From positions 1 to 38,685 of the forward strand of contig CADCWN010000285.1 in NCBI GenBank assembly GCA_902806415.1: DNA of 38,685 nt. The letters are read 5' to 3'. Shown here in pieces: positions 1 through 9,304 of this stretch (within the stretch, counting starts at the first letter, position 1; every line of letters begins with the position of its first letter). Source of the stretch: an uncultured Thermomicrobiales bacterium (lineage in GTDB: Bacteria; Chloroflexota; Chloroflexia; Thermomicrobiales; CADCWN01). The notes under the pieces are model-generated. The model was given only the letters and a program-made list of their open reading frames with translations. It was not told the origin of the DNA and searched no databases. A program made the position numbers and the translations under genes.

Positions 1-204
1 CCTACACCTCACCCCGTGTGGCAGTCGCCGACCTGACGTCATCCCTTGCCCGTTCGCCGCGAAAATAAGGGGGCATGCCGATGACCAGGGATCATCCGGC
101 GCGCCCGGACGTATCGGTGGCGCGGGGCTGTCGCGAACGCCTTGCATGAACTATGATCCGCGCAGCATTGGGGAGTTCAGCGTAGAAAAATGGGAGGGGA
201 GACG

Positions 205-1380
205 ATGCGGTTGGCGAGCAGGATGTCACGCCTGGGGACGGAGACTGCCTTCTCGGTGCTGGCGAAGGCGCGGGCCTTGGAGGCGCAGGGGCGGCAGATC
301 ATCCACCTGGAGATCGGCGAGCCCGATTTCGACACGCCGGAGAATATCATCGAGGCCGGGTGCCGCGCCCTGCGGGACGGGCAGACCCACTACACCCCGG
401 CAGCGGGGATCCCGCAATTGCGCGAGGCGATCGCCGCCGACGTGGCGAAGTCGCGCGGGATCGCGGTCGATCCGGCGCAGGTCGTGGTGACGCCGGGCGG
501 CAAGCCGATCATGTTCTTCATCATCCTCGCGCTGATCGATGAGGGCGACGAGGTGCTGATGCCGAACCCCGCCTTCCCGATCTACGAGTCGATGGTCGAT
601 TTCGTCGGCGGCAAGCCGGTCTTCGTGCCGCTGCGCCAGGAGCATGGTTTCCGCTTCGACCTCGACGAGTTCAAGGCCGGCTTGACCGACCGCACCCGTC
701 TCGTGATCCTCAACTCGCCCGCCAATCCGACCGGCGGTATCCTGACCAAGGCCGACATCGAGGGGCTGGCGAACATCCTCCGCGAGCGCCCCGAGATCAT
801 GATCCTCAGCGACGAGATCTATTCGCGCCTCCTCTACACCGGCGAGTTCGCGTCGATCGCCGCCGAGCCGGAGATGGCCGACCGGACGATCATCCTCGAC
901 GGCTTCTCCAAGACCTACGCGATGACCGGCTGGCGGCTCGGCTACGGCGTGATGCCGAAGGAGTTGGCCGAGCAGGTGGCGAAGCTCCAGGTCAACTCCA
1001 ACTCCTGCGTCAATGCCGCGACCCAGTGGGCCGGTATCGAAGCTATCACCGGCCCGCAAGACTCGGTGGAGCGGATGCTGGCCGAGTTCCGCGGCCGCCG
1101 TGACCTGATCGTCTCCGGCCTCAACGCCCTGCCGGGGGTCGAGTGTCTGACGCCGGAGGGTGCTTTCTACGCCTTCCCGAATATCAGCGGTACCGGCCAT
1201 TCCGCCGCCGACCTGGCCGATCTCCTGCTGAACGAGGCCGGGGTCGCGGCCCTCGCGGGTACGGCGTTCGGGAAATATGGCGAGGGCCATCTTCGCTTCT
1301 CCTACGCCAACTCGCGCGAGAATATCAGCCTCGCCGTCTCGCGGATGGGCGAGGTCTTGTCGAAGAGTGGGATGCGGTAA
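205..1380 (+). CDS. Class I/II pyridoxal-phosphate aminotransferase (aspartate aminotransferase-like)
   Basis: ORF with EIGEPDFDTPENI, HYTPAAGIPQLREAIA, NSPANPTGG, SDEIYS, DGFSKTYAMTGWRLGY; start moved to ATG 205 behind a GGAGGGGAG RBS. Confidence 0.93.
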   Translation: MRLASRMSRLGTETAFSVLAKARALEAQGRQIIHLEIGEPDFDTPENIIEAGCRALRDGQTHYTPAAGIPQLREAIAADVAKSRGIAVDPAQVVVTPGGKPIMFFIILALIDEGDEVLMPNPAFPIYESMVDFVGGKPVFVPLRQEHGFRFDLDEFKAGLTDRTRLVILNSPANPTGGILTKADIEGLANILRERPEIMILSDEIYSRLLYTGEFASIAAEPEMADRTIILDGFSKTYAMTGWRLGYGVMPKELAEQVAKLQVNSNSCVNAATQWAGIEAITGPQDSVERMLAEFRGRRDLIVSGLNALPGVECLTPEGAFYAFPNISGTGHSAADLADLLLNEAGVAALAGTAFGKYGEGHLRFSYANSRENISLAVSRMGEVLSKSGMR

Positions 1381-1385
1381 ATGAG

Positions 1386-1429
1386 CTCTCCCCCAGCCCC
1401 TCCCCAACAAGGGAGGGGCCGGGGGAGAG
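1386..1429. terminator. Near-perfect 19-bp GC-rich inverted repeat directly after the aminotransferase stop
   Basis: CTCTCCCCCAGCCCCTCCC-caacaa-GGGAGGGGCCGGGGGAGAG, one mismatch; no T-tract. Confidence 0.55.
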
Positions 1430-1500
1430 GTCTCCTAGCATCTTTCCCCGTGCAAATCCTTTGCAATCCGGTCTCGTTGTTCGCGGCAAGACGGGCGTTA

Positions 1501-1509
1501 TGCTACAAT
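1501..1509 (+). promoter_or_regulatory. Putative extended -10 element (TGC-TACAAT) for sdhAB
   Basis: TGn-TACAAT about 210 nt upstream of the sdhA ATG; no good -35. Confidence 0.4.
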
Positions 1510-1519
1510 CCCTGTGGTA

Positions 1520-1539
1520 AGCACCACGCTCGTGGTGCT
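1520..1539 (+). promoter_or_regulatory. Hairpin at the predicted 5' end of the sdhA leader
   Basis: AGCACCACG-CT-CGTGGTGCT perfect inverted repeat. Confidence 0.45.
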
Positions 1540-1721
1540 CAAATCTCTGAAGATCGGCAGCCGTTTTCGCCCGGTCGATGAGGTGATTTCCTGCCCGGCA
1601 GGCTGTTCCTGGCGCAGTAGCTCCTGCGCCCCTTGCGCGCTCGGTGTGGTGGCGGTACTGTTCAGGTGCCGCATAGGATCTTCGACACGCGGCGCGTCTG
1701 TCGCCGTCGGGGAGGGACAAG

Positions 1722-3476
1722 ATGGCATCTGCAGTTCGTCCGAGTACCTATCACAAGCACGATGTGGTAATCATCGGTGCGGGCGGGGCCGGCCTGATGG
1801 CCGCCGTGCAACTCGCCGGGATCGCCGATGTCGCCGTTATCTCGAAGCTGTACCCCTCCCGGTCGCACACCGGGGCGGCCCAGGGCGGCATCTGCGCCGC
1901 GCTCGGCAACTCCGAGGAAGATCATTGGGAATGGCACATGTTCGACACCGTTAAGGGTGGCGACTATCTGACCGATCAGGATGCGGCGGAGGTGCTGGCG
2001 CGCGAGGCGATTGACGCGATCATCGAGCTGGAGCATATGGGGCTGCCGTTCAGCCGCACGCCGGACGGCAAGATCGCGCAGCGGCGCTTCGGCGGCCACA
2101 CGCGCAACTTCGGCGAGGGGCCGGTGATGCGCTCCTGCTACGCCGCCGACCGCACCGGCCACATGATCCTGCAGACCCTCTACCAGCAGGGGATCAAGCA
2201 CAACCTCAACTTCTTCGACGAATTCCAGATGCTCGATCTGCTGATCAACGATGGGCAGGTCTGCGGCGTCGTCGCGCTGCAAATTCGCACCGGCGAATTG
2301 CACATCTTCCACTCGAAGGCGGTCATCTTCGCCACCGGCGGCTTCGGGCGTTGCTTCTCCGTCACCTCGAATGCGCTCGCCCTGACTGGCGACGGTGTGG
2401 CGATCCCCTGGCGGCGCGGCGTCCCGCTCGAAGATATGGAGATGTTCCAGTTCCACCCGACCGGGATCTACAAGCTGGGGGTCCTCCTCTCCGAGGCGGC
2501 GCGCGGCGAGGGCGGGATCGTCATCAACTCCGAGGGCGAGGCGTTCGCCAAGCGTTACGCGCCGACCCTGGCCGACCTCGCCCCGCGCGACATGATGTCC
2601 CGCTTCATCTACCAGGAGGTCAAGGAGGGGCGCGGTGTCGGGTCGGGCAAGGACGGCGTCTACCTCGACTTGCGCCACATCCCGTACGAGGTCCAAGAGG
2701 CGAAGCTGCCGGACATCACCGAGTTCATCCGCGTCTATCTCGGCGTGGACCCGACGAAGGAGATGGCGCTGATCCAGCCGACCGCGCACTACGCGATGGG
2801 CGGTATCCCGACCGATCTCGACGGGCGCGTTCTGCTCAACAATACCGAGGTTATGCCCGGCTTCTATGCGGCCGGCGAGTGCGCCTGCGTCTCGGTCCAC
2901 GGGGCGAATCGCCTCGGCACTAACTCGCTGGTCGATCTCGTCGTCTTCGGTCGGCGCGCCGGTCGGCACGCCGCCGAGTTCCTGCGGACCGCCGAACTCG
3001 CGCCACTGCCGCCGAACGCCGACGCCTTCGCGCGCGATCAGGTCGAGCGCCTGCTGTCGAAAGGGAGCGGCCCGACCGAGAAGGTCGGCGCGATCCGCGA
3101 GACGTTGCAATTCGAGATGTTCGATAAGACCGGCGTCGTGCGCAACGAGCGCGGGATGCGCGAGATGCTCGCGATCCTCGACGACCTGAAGCTGCGCTAC
3201 CAGCGCGTCGCGATCGACGATCACACCCGCACGTTCAACACCGATCTGCTGGAAGCGCTGGAACTCGGCTATCTCCTCGACATCAGCGAGTGCATCGTCG
3301 CCGGGGCGCTCGGTCGCACGGAGAGTCGCGGCGCGCACTATCGCGACGATTATCCCGACCGCGACGATCAGAACTGGCTCAACCACACGATGGTCTGGAA
3401 GACCTCCGGTGGCCTCCGCTTCGACAAGAAGCCGGTCACGATCACCAAGTTCCAGCCGAAGGAGCGGAAGTATTAG
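1722..3476 (+). CDS. sdhA: Succinate dehydrogenase/fumarate reductase flavoprotein subunit
   Basis: 584 aa; [68 protein letters not shown]. Confidence 0.97.
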   Translation: MASAVRPSTYHKHDVVIIGAGGAGLMAAVQLAGIADVAVISKLYPSRSHTGAAQGGICAALGNSEEDHWEWHMFDTVKGGDYLTDQDAAEVLAREAIDAIIELEHMGLPFSRTPDGKIAQRRFGGHTRNFGEGPVMRSCYAADRTGHMILQTLYQQGIKHNLNFFDEFQMLDLLINDGQVCGVVALQIRTGELHIFHSKAVIFATGGFGRCFSVTSNALALTGDGVAIPWRRGVPLEDMEMFQFHPTGIYKLGVLLSEAARGEGGIVINSEGEAFAKRYAPTLADLAPRDMMSRFIYQEVKEGRGVGSGKDGVYLDLRHIPYEVQEAKLPDITEFIRVYLGVDPTKEMALIQPTAHYAMGGIPTDLDGRVLLNNTEVMPGFYAAGECACVSVHGANRLGTNSLVDLVVFGRRAGRHAAEFLRTAELAPLPPNADAFARDQVERLLSKGSGPTEKVGAIRETLQFEMFDKTGVVRNERGMREMLAILDDLKLRYQRVAIDDHTRTFNTDLLEALELGYLLDISECIVAGALGRTESRGAHYRDDYPDRDDQNWLNHTMVWKTSGGLRFDKKPVTITKFQPKERKY

Positions 3477-3478
3477 TG

Positions 3479-3591
3479 AGTCGTCAGTCGTCAGACGCCA
3501 GTCGTCAGTGGCTTGTTGCGGTGCTGCGCCAAGTATTCGGTGCAGCGGCGGGGCGTTCCCGCTGACGACTGACGTCTGACGACTGACGACT
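3479..3591. repeat. Heptamer hairpin element A
   Basis: Left arm 3479-3508 (AGTCGTC AGTCGTC AGACGCC AGTCGTC AG) and right arm 3562-3591 form a 30-bp inverted repeat with 1 mismatch; ~53-nt loop. Confidence 0.9.
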
Positions 3592-3607
3592 CCCCGAAGG
3601 GGAAACG

Positions 3608-4306
3608 ATGCGCATCCATTTCCGCATCAAGCGGTTCGATCCGACGACCGATCAGAAGCCGCATTTCAAGGAATATGACGTCGATCTGGAGCCGACCGAT
3701 CGGGTGCTCGATGGGTTGAACAAGATCAAGTGGGAGCAGGATGGGACGCTGACCTATCGACGTTCCTGCGCGCACGGCGTCTGCGGCTCCGACGCGATGC
3801 GCGTCAACGGGCGCAATCGCCTCGCCTGCACCCTGCTCATCCGCGACGCGGGGACCAAGCTGACGATCGAGCCGCTGTTGGGGCTCTCCGTCATCAAAGA
3901 TCTCGTCGTGGATATGGACCACTTCTTCCAGAAGTACAAGGACATCAAACCGTATCTGATCAACGACGACGCCCCGCCGCGGACCGAGCGGATCCAGAGC
4001 CCCGAGCAGCGCGCGATCTTCGATGACACGACGAAATGTATCCTCTGCGCCGCCTGCACGACCTCCTGCCCGCCGTTCTGGGCGAACAAGGAGTTCGTCG
4101 GCCCGGCGTCGATCGTCAACGCGCACCGCTTTATCTTCGATAGCCGTGACCACGGCGCGGCGCAGCGCCTGGAAATCCTCAACCAGCGCGAGGGGGTCTG
4201 GCGTTGCCGCACCGTCTTCAACTGCACCGACGCCTGCCCGCGCCACATCAAGATCACCCAGGCGATCGAGGATGTGAAGCGCGCCCTGCTCTTCAATCGC
4301 TACTAA
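3608..4306 (+). CDS. sdhB: Succinate dehydrogenase/fumarate reductase iron-sulfur subunit
   Basis: 232 aa; CAHGVCGSDAMRVNG, CILCAACTTSCP, CRTVFNCTDACPRHIKI. Confidence 0.97.
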   Translation: MRIHFRIKRFDPTTDQKPHFKEYDVDLEPTDRVLDGLNKIKWEQDGTLTYRRSCAHGVCGSDAMRVNGRNRLACTLLIRDAGTKLTIEPLLGLSVIKDLVVDMDHFFQKYKDIKPYLINDDAPPRTERIQSPEQRAIFDDTTKCILCAACTTSCPPFWANKEFVGPASIVNAHRFIFDSRDHGAAQRLEILNQREGVWRCRTVFNCTDACPRHIKITQAIEDVKRALLFNRY

Positions 4307-4337
4307 GCGCAGCGCGCACGGATTGAACAAACGCGGT

Positions 4338-4361
4338 GCGGCGGGCCGATCGGCCCGCCGC
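4338..4361. terminator. Perfect 24-nt palindrome downstream of sdhB
   Basis: GCGGCGGGCC-GATC-GGCCCGCCGC. Confidence 0.6.
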
Positions 4362-4532
4362 GCTGCTGTTAAGACCCATCGCCCCGCGATGATCCGCCGC
4401 CCGTCTTGCCTGTTGGAATGGGGAATGCGATAGAATCCGGCATTCGTCCGGGCCGTGCGCGAGTTCAGTGGGATGCTCGCTGCTGAACGCGGGATGGATG
4501 CACGGGTGGGTAAAAGGGAAGGTGGGTGAGGT

Positions 4533-6167
4533 ATGACGACAACGAATCGGCAGGAGGCACGGGACGATACCGTGAGCGAACGCCAGCCCGGTCCGGGCTT
4601 GACGATCGCCGGTGTGCCACAGCGCGGGGCGATTCACTGGAACTTGTCGCGCGCTCGGCTGGTGGAGGAGGCGCTGCGCCGCGACGAAGGCGCGCTGGCC
4701 GCGAATGGCGCGCTGACCGCCTTAACCGGCAAGTACACCGGGCGATCCCCCGGCGACAAATTCGTGGTCGATCAGGCGAGCTATCACCAGCATATCTGGT
4801 GGGGTGCGGTCAATCAGCCGTTGGCGCCGGAGGTGTTCGAGCGCCTGCACGGGCGGATCGCGGAGTATTTCCAGGACCGTGAACTGTTCGTCCTCGACGC
4901 CACGGTGGGGGCCGATGCGGAGTATGGGATCACGGTGCGCGTGATCGGCGAGTATGCCTGGCACTGCCACTTCGCCCAGTTGCTCTTCCGCGATTGCCAA
5001 CTCGGCCCGCAGCCCGATCGTGTCCCCGATTTCACCGTGCTGGCCGCGCCCGGCTTCCAGACCGACCCGCAGCGCGATGGCACGAACTCCGAGACGGTTG
5101 TGGCTCTCGATCTGGAACAGAACCTCTGCCTGATCGCGGGGACCGAGTACGCGGGCGAGATCAAGAAGTCGCTCTTCACGGTGATGAACTATCTGCTGCC
5201 GTTGCGCGGCGTCTTGCCGATGCATTGCTCGGCGAGCATGGGCGAGGCCGGGGATGTAGCCCTCTTCTTCGGCCTCTCCGGGACCGGCAAGACGACCCTC
5301 TCCACCGACCCAACGCGCCGGTTGATCGGCGACGACGAGCACGGCTGGAGCGACCGGGGCATTTTTAACTTCGAGGGCGGGTCCTACGCCAAGCTGATCG
5401 ACCTCTCGCGCGAGCAGGAGCCGCTGATCTGGGGGGCGATGCGCTTCGGGGCGGTGATGGAGAATGTCGTCCTCGATCCCGTGACGCGCGAACCGTGCTA
5501 CGAAGACGGCTCGTTGACCGAGAACACCCGCGGGGCCTACCCGCTCGACTTCATCGAGGGGATGGTCGAATCGGGGACTGGCGGGCATCCGAGCGCCATC
5601 CTCCTCCTGACCGCCGACGCGGAAGGGGTGCTGCCGCCGATCGCCGTCCTGACGCCGGAGCAGGCGCAGTACCACTTCCTCTCGGGGTATACCTCCAAGT
5701 TGGCCGGGACCGAGCGCGATCTGGGTGACGAGCCGGAGGCGACATTCAGCGCCTGCTATGGCTCGCCGTTCCTGCCCCTGCCGCCGCACGTCTACGGCGA
5801 GATGCTGGCGGAGCGGGTCGCCCACCACGGTACGCGCTGCTACCTGGTGAATACTGGCTGGACCGGCGGGCCATTCGGCGTCGGCCAGCGGATGAACCTG
5901 GCGCAGACGCGCGCGATGGTGAACGCGGCGATCCGCGGCGATCTCGAAGGGGTCGAATACCAGATCGACCCGATCTTCGGGCTCCGCGTGCCGAAACATT
6001 GCCCTGGGGTGCCGGATGGCGTGCTGCAGCCACGGGAGACCTGGGCCGATGGCGAGGCGTATGATCGGCGGGCGCGGGCGTTGGCCGCGAAATTCGCCGC
6101 CAATTTCGCGGAGTACGCCGAGGATGTCTCGGAGGCGGTTCGGGCGGCGGGGCCGCGCGGCGTGTAG
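4533..6167 (+). CDS. pckA: Phosphoenolpyruvate carboxykinase (ATP)
   Basis: 544 aa; GLSGTGKTTLSTDP P-loop, LIGDDEHGW, NFEGGSYAK, TENTRGAYPLDFI. Confidence 0.97.
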   Translation: MTTTNRQEARDDTVSERQPGPGLTIAGVPQRGAIHWNLSRARLVEEALRRDEGALAANGALTALTGKYTGRSPGDKFVVDQASYHQHIWWGAVNQPLAPEVFERLHGRIAEYFQDRELFVLDATVGADAEYGITVRVIGEYAWHCHFAQLLFRDCQLGPQPDRVPDFTVLAAPGFQTDPQRDGTNSETVVALDLEQNLCLIAGTEYAGEIKKSLFTVMNYLLPLRGVLPMHCSASMGEAGDVALFFGLSGTGKTTLSTDPTRRLIGDDEHGWSDRGIFNFEGGSYAKLIDLSREQEPLIWGAMRFGAVMENVVLDPVTREPCYEDGSLTENTRGAYPLDFIEGMVESGTGGHPSAILLLTADAEGVLPPIAVLTPEQAQYHFLSGYTSKLAGTERDLGDEPEATFSACYGSPFLPLPPHVYGEMLAERVAHHGTRCYLVNTGWTGGPFGVGQRMNLAQTRAMVNAAIRGDLEGVEYQIDPIFGLRVPKHCPGVPDGVLQPRETWADGEAYDRRARALAAKFAANFAEYAEDVSEAVRAAGPRGV

Positions 6168-6175
6168 TGTGACGC

Positions 6176-6213
6176 AACGGGGGCCGGGCCTACGCGGGAG
6201 GCCCAGCCCCGTT
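6176..6213. terminator. Terminator-like hairpin after pckA
   Basis: AACGGGGGCCGGGCCT-acgcggg-AGGCCCAGCCCCGTT. Confidence 0.5.
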
Positions 6214-6232
6214 CGCACGGCAGCGGATACGC

Positions 6233-6724
6233 TCAAGCGTCGCGCTCCGCGAGCCAGCGGCGCACATCCGGCTCGTGCTCCTCGTGCAGATGGCCGAAGA
6301 GATCGGCGTCGGCCAGTGGTTCATCATCCGTCCAGGGGAAACGTCCGGGCGTGGTCACATCATCGTCGCTCAGCGCCCTGACCGCCGAGGCCAGTCGATC
6401 GTAGGAGTTGTCGGCTTCGAGCAAGATGTCTTCCAGCGGGCGGTCGCGGTCGCGCTCGTGGAGCCAGGCGTTGATCTCGTCGTCGTCCGTGAGTTCTGCC
6501 GGCCAGGGGAGTTGAATCTCCTGACCTGGGCTGGCCTCCACGCGGGCGATCGTCCGTTCGCGCCAGCCGGTCAGGTGCGAGGCGAGATCCTTAAAGGTCC
6601 AGTCGCCCATCGGTCCGGGTTCGTCCATCCGCTCGGTGCCGACTTCCGTCACCAGGCGATTCCATTGCTCGCGCTCGTTCTCGATCTGGGCCAGCAGCCC
6701 GTCTTTCGTCCCTGTCCCACTCAC
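6233..6724 (-). CDS. DinB / maleylpyruvate isomerase-like four-helix protein
   Basis: GTG start behind AAAGGGG; EREQWNRLVTEV, GDWTFKDLASHLTGWRERT, HLHEEHEPDVRRWL. Confidence 0.7.
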   Translation of the reverse strand: MSGTGTKDGLLAQIENEREQWNRLVTEVGTERMDEPGPMGDWTFKDLASHLTGWRERTIARVEASPGQEIQLPWPAELTDDDEINAWLHERDRDRPLEDILLEADNSYDRLASAVRALSDDDVTTPGRFPWTDDEPLADADLFGHLHEEHEPDVRRWLAERDA

Positions 6725-6736
6725 GATAACGCCCCT

Positions 6737-6757
6737 TTCACGGTTCACGGTTCGCAG
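6737..6757. repeat. Short heptamer tandem repeat (TTCACGG x2 plus TTCGCAG)
   Basis: Period-7 repeat just upstream of the DinB-like RBS. Confidence 0.5.
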
Positions 6758-6941
6758 GGGATCGTCTCGCAAGCCGTATGCCCGCTCGAACTGGCACAAT
6801 TTGTGCATCGCAGATTGTTGATGCCCCGACTTCGCCCCCGTTTCGCAATTTTGCCCGGAGGTGGTAGGATACCCGCAAGGTGGGTGTAGTTCCTCGATTC
6901 GCTGGGGGCACCGCGCAGGAACCAAGAGATGGAGGTGAGCG

Positions 6942-9299
6942 TTGGCCGTCACGATGGGGCCGGATCTCGGTAACCGGCAAGCTGAGCTGGAGAAGCAGTT
7001 CCCGCATTGGGAGAAGATCGGCGATTGCATCGACAACTTCATCGATGTCTTCGAGAACTATCGGCAGAGCGGCCACCCCGGCGGCTCGCGCTCGAAGCGC
7101 CACATGCTCGTCGCCCTGACGCTGGGCGGCTTCATGCGCTGGGATATCCGGCACCCTGAGAAGGTCTTCGGCGACCGTTTCGTGCTCGTGGGCGGGCACA
7201 CGATCCCGGTGATTTACGCGATGCTCGCGGCCTACAACACCGCCCTGCGCGCCAAGTACGAGCGCACCGGCGACGAGCGTTACGCCGTGCCCCACGCCGA
7301 TGAGCGCCAGTTGCTCTGGAAAGACTTGTTGGGCTTCCGGCGGCGCGGCGGCCTGGCCGGTCACGCCGAGATGGAGGGCAAGACCCTCTTCCTCAAGTTT
7401 AATACCGGCCCCTCCGGCCACGGTTCGCCGGCGGCGGCGGGCGAGGCGGCGGCGCTGAAGCGTGCCGGGGCCACCGGCGTCAAGGTCTTCGCGGTCGATG
7501 GCGAGGGCGGGCTGACGCCGGGCGCGGTCCACGAGACGAAGAACTCGTCCTGGGGATTGGGCCTCGACAACTTGCACTACCTGATCGACTGGAACGACTA
7601 CGGGATCGACTCGATGGCGATCAGCGATGTCGTCCCCGGTAACCCGATCTCCTGGTTCGAGCCGTATGGCTTCCGCATCCACGGCACGGAGCAGGGCTCG
7701 GACTATGCGTCGGTCGCCCAGGCGTTCTTGCAGACGCTGGAGACGCCGAATCCCGACCGTGTCCCGAACATGACCTGGTTTAAGACGATCAAGGGGCGCG
7801 GCTACGGGATCACCGGCTACAAGGCGCACGGCACGCCGCACAAGCTGAACTCCGAGCTCTTCTGGCAGGGTCGCAAGGAGTTCGCCGACAGGTATGGCGT
7901 CGAGTGGCACGGCTTCGGTGAGGCCGCGCCGTCCGACGCGGGCGAGTTGCGCGCGCAGTTCGAGGCCAACCTGAAGGTGATCGCCGACGCGATCACGAGC
8001 GACGACGCGCTGGTGGACTACCTGGCCGAGCGACTGGTCGAGATCGGCGAATCGGTGCCGCAGGAGATCGAGGGCTACAAGCTCGATACCTCGAAGAATC
8101 CGTTCGAGGATCGGCGGTTCTGGGATTACGAGCAGTACCCGGAGAGCCTGTTCGTCAAGCCCGGCACGACGGTCGCCAATCGCGCCGCGCTCGCCAAGTG
8201 GGGCGCCTACGTCAACAGCCTCGGCAAGCAGGAGTACGGGCGACCGCTCTTCATCGCGATGTCCGCCGACCTCTCCGAGTCGACCAACATCGCCGGGTTC
8301 GCCGAGGGTTTTGGCGACATGGAAGGATGGGGGCGCTACGACCGCAACCATAACCTCGATGGCGCGCTCCTGCCGCAGCAGATCACCGAATTCACCAACT
8401 CCGGGATCTGCGCCGGGATCGCCACCGTCAACTTCTCGCCCAGTCCGTATGAGAAGTTCGACGGCTTCTACGCCTCGAACTCGACTTACGCCTCGTTCTC
8501 CTATCTGCAATACGGGATGATGCGACTCTTCAACCAGTTGGCGCAGGACTCCGATATCAAGGTCGGTAAGGTCCTCTGGGTCGCCGGCCACTCCGGGCCG
8601 GAGACGGCGGAGGACTCCCGCACTCACTTCGGGATCTTCTCGCCGGGAGTGACGCAACTCTTCCCCGAGGGCCGGATCATCAATCTGATCCCCTGGGAGT
8701 ACAACGAGGTGCCGGTCCTGCTGGCGGCGGCCTTCTCCACTGACGCCCCGATCGTCGCCCTGCACCTGACCCGCCCGCCGATCAGCATCCCCGATCGGGC
8801 GGCGCTCGGCATCGCGCCGCACACCGACGCGGCGCGCGGCGCATATCTCCTGCGCGACTACAAGCCGGGCCAGCCGCGCGGCGGCACGATCCTGGTGCAG
8901 GGGACCCTCTCGACCAACAACGTGATCGGTCTGCTGCCGCAACTCGACGCGGAGGGGCTGAACGTCAAGCTGGTCGCGACGGTCAGTCCCGAGCTCTTCA
9001 AGCGGCAGTCGCAGGAGTATCAGGACGGCATCCTCAGCCCCGCCGACCGCCTCGACTTGACGTACATCACCAACGGCTCACGGCGCCTGATGCGCGACTG
9101 GATCACCCACCGGAGTGCCGACGACTACGCGATGTCCGCCGACTTCGACAACCGCTGGCGGACCGGCGGCAGCCCGGCGGAGGTCTACGAGGAGGCGCAC
9201 CTCTCTCCCGACCACCTGCTGGCCGGCATCAAGCGCTTCATCGGCGAGCGCGAACAGCGCCTCGCCGGGATCGCCAGCGCGCTCGAAGCGGCGCGGTGA
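6942..9299 (+). CDS. Transketolase-family ThDP enzyme (long, non-canonical form)
   Basis: 785 aa, TTG start with GGAGGTGAG RBS; QSGHPGGSRSKRHMLVALTLGG, VDGEGGLTPGAVHETKNSSWGLGLDNLHYLIDWND, IKGRGYGITGYKAHGTPHK. Confidence 0.8.
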   Translation: MAVTMGPDLGNRQAELEKQFPHWEKIGDCIDNFIDVFENYRQSGHPGGSRSKRHMLVALTLGGFMRWDIRHPEKVFGDRFVLVGGHTIPVIYAMLAAYNTALRAKYERTGDERYAVPHADERQLLWKDLLGFRRRGGLAGHAEMEGKTLFLKFNTGPSGHGSPAAAGEAAALKRAGATGVKVFAVDGEGGLTPGAVHETKNSSWGLGLDNLHYLIDWNDYGIDSMAISDVVPGNPISWFEPYGFRIHGTEQGSDYASVAQAFLQTLETPNPDRVPNMTWFKTIKGRGYGITGYKAHGTPHKLNSELFWQGRKEFADRYGVEWHGFGEAAPSDAGELRAQFEANLKVIADAITSDDALVDYLAERLVEIGESVPQEIEGYKLDTSKNPFEDRRFWDYEQYPESLFVKPGTTVANRAALAKWGAYVNSLGKQEYGRPLFIAMSADLSESTNIAGFAEGFGDMEGWGRYDRNHNLDGALLPQQITEFTNSGICAGIATVNFSPSPYEKFDGFYASNSTYASFSYLQYGMMRLFNQLAQDSDIKVGKVLWVAGHSGPETAEDSRTHFGIFSPGVTQLFPEGRIINLIPWEYNEVPVLLAAAFSTDAPIVALHLTRPPISIPDRAALGIAPHTDAARGAYLLRDYKPGQPRGGTILVQGTLSTNNVIGLLPQLDAEGLNVKLVATVSPELFKRQSQEYQDGILSPADRLDLTYITNGSRRLMRDWITHRSADDYAMSADFDNRWRTGGSPAEVYEEAHLSPDHLLAGIKRFIGEREQRLAGIASALEAAR

Positions 9300-9304
9300 C
9301 GGGG

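Noticed and set aside
1662-3386. 574-aa minus-strand ORF antisense to sdhA
   Set aside because: Shadow ORF of a GC-rich gene; Arg/Asp/Val/Glu-rich low-complexity translation with no recognisable domain, opposite a clear sdhA.
3479-3591. CRISPR-like interpretation of the heptamer repeats
   Set aside because: No 25-40-bp repeats separated by unique spacers and no cas genes; the unit is a contiguous 7-mer in inverted arms.
4722-6236. 504-aa minus-strand ORF antisense to pckA (similar cases at 14938-16503, 19705-21141, 22673-23914)
   Set aside because: Compositional artefacts opposite well-supported genes.
6738-8942. 734-aa minus-strand ORF antisense to the transketolase-family gene
   Set aside because: Same shadow-ORF composition; no RBS or domain evidence.
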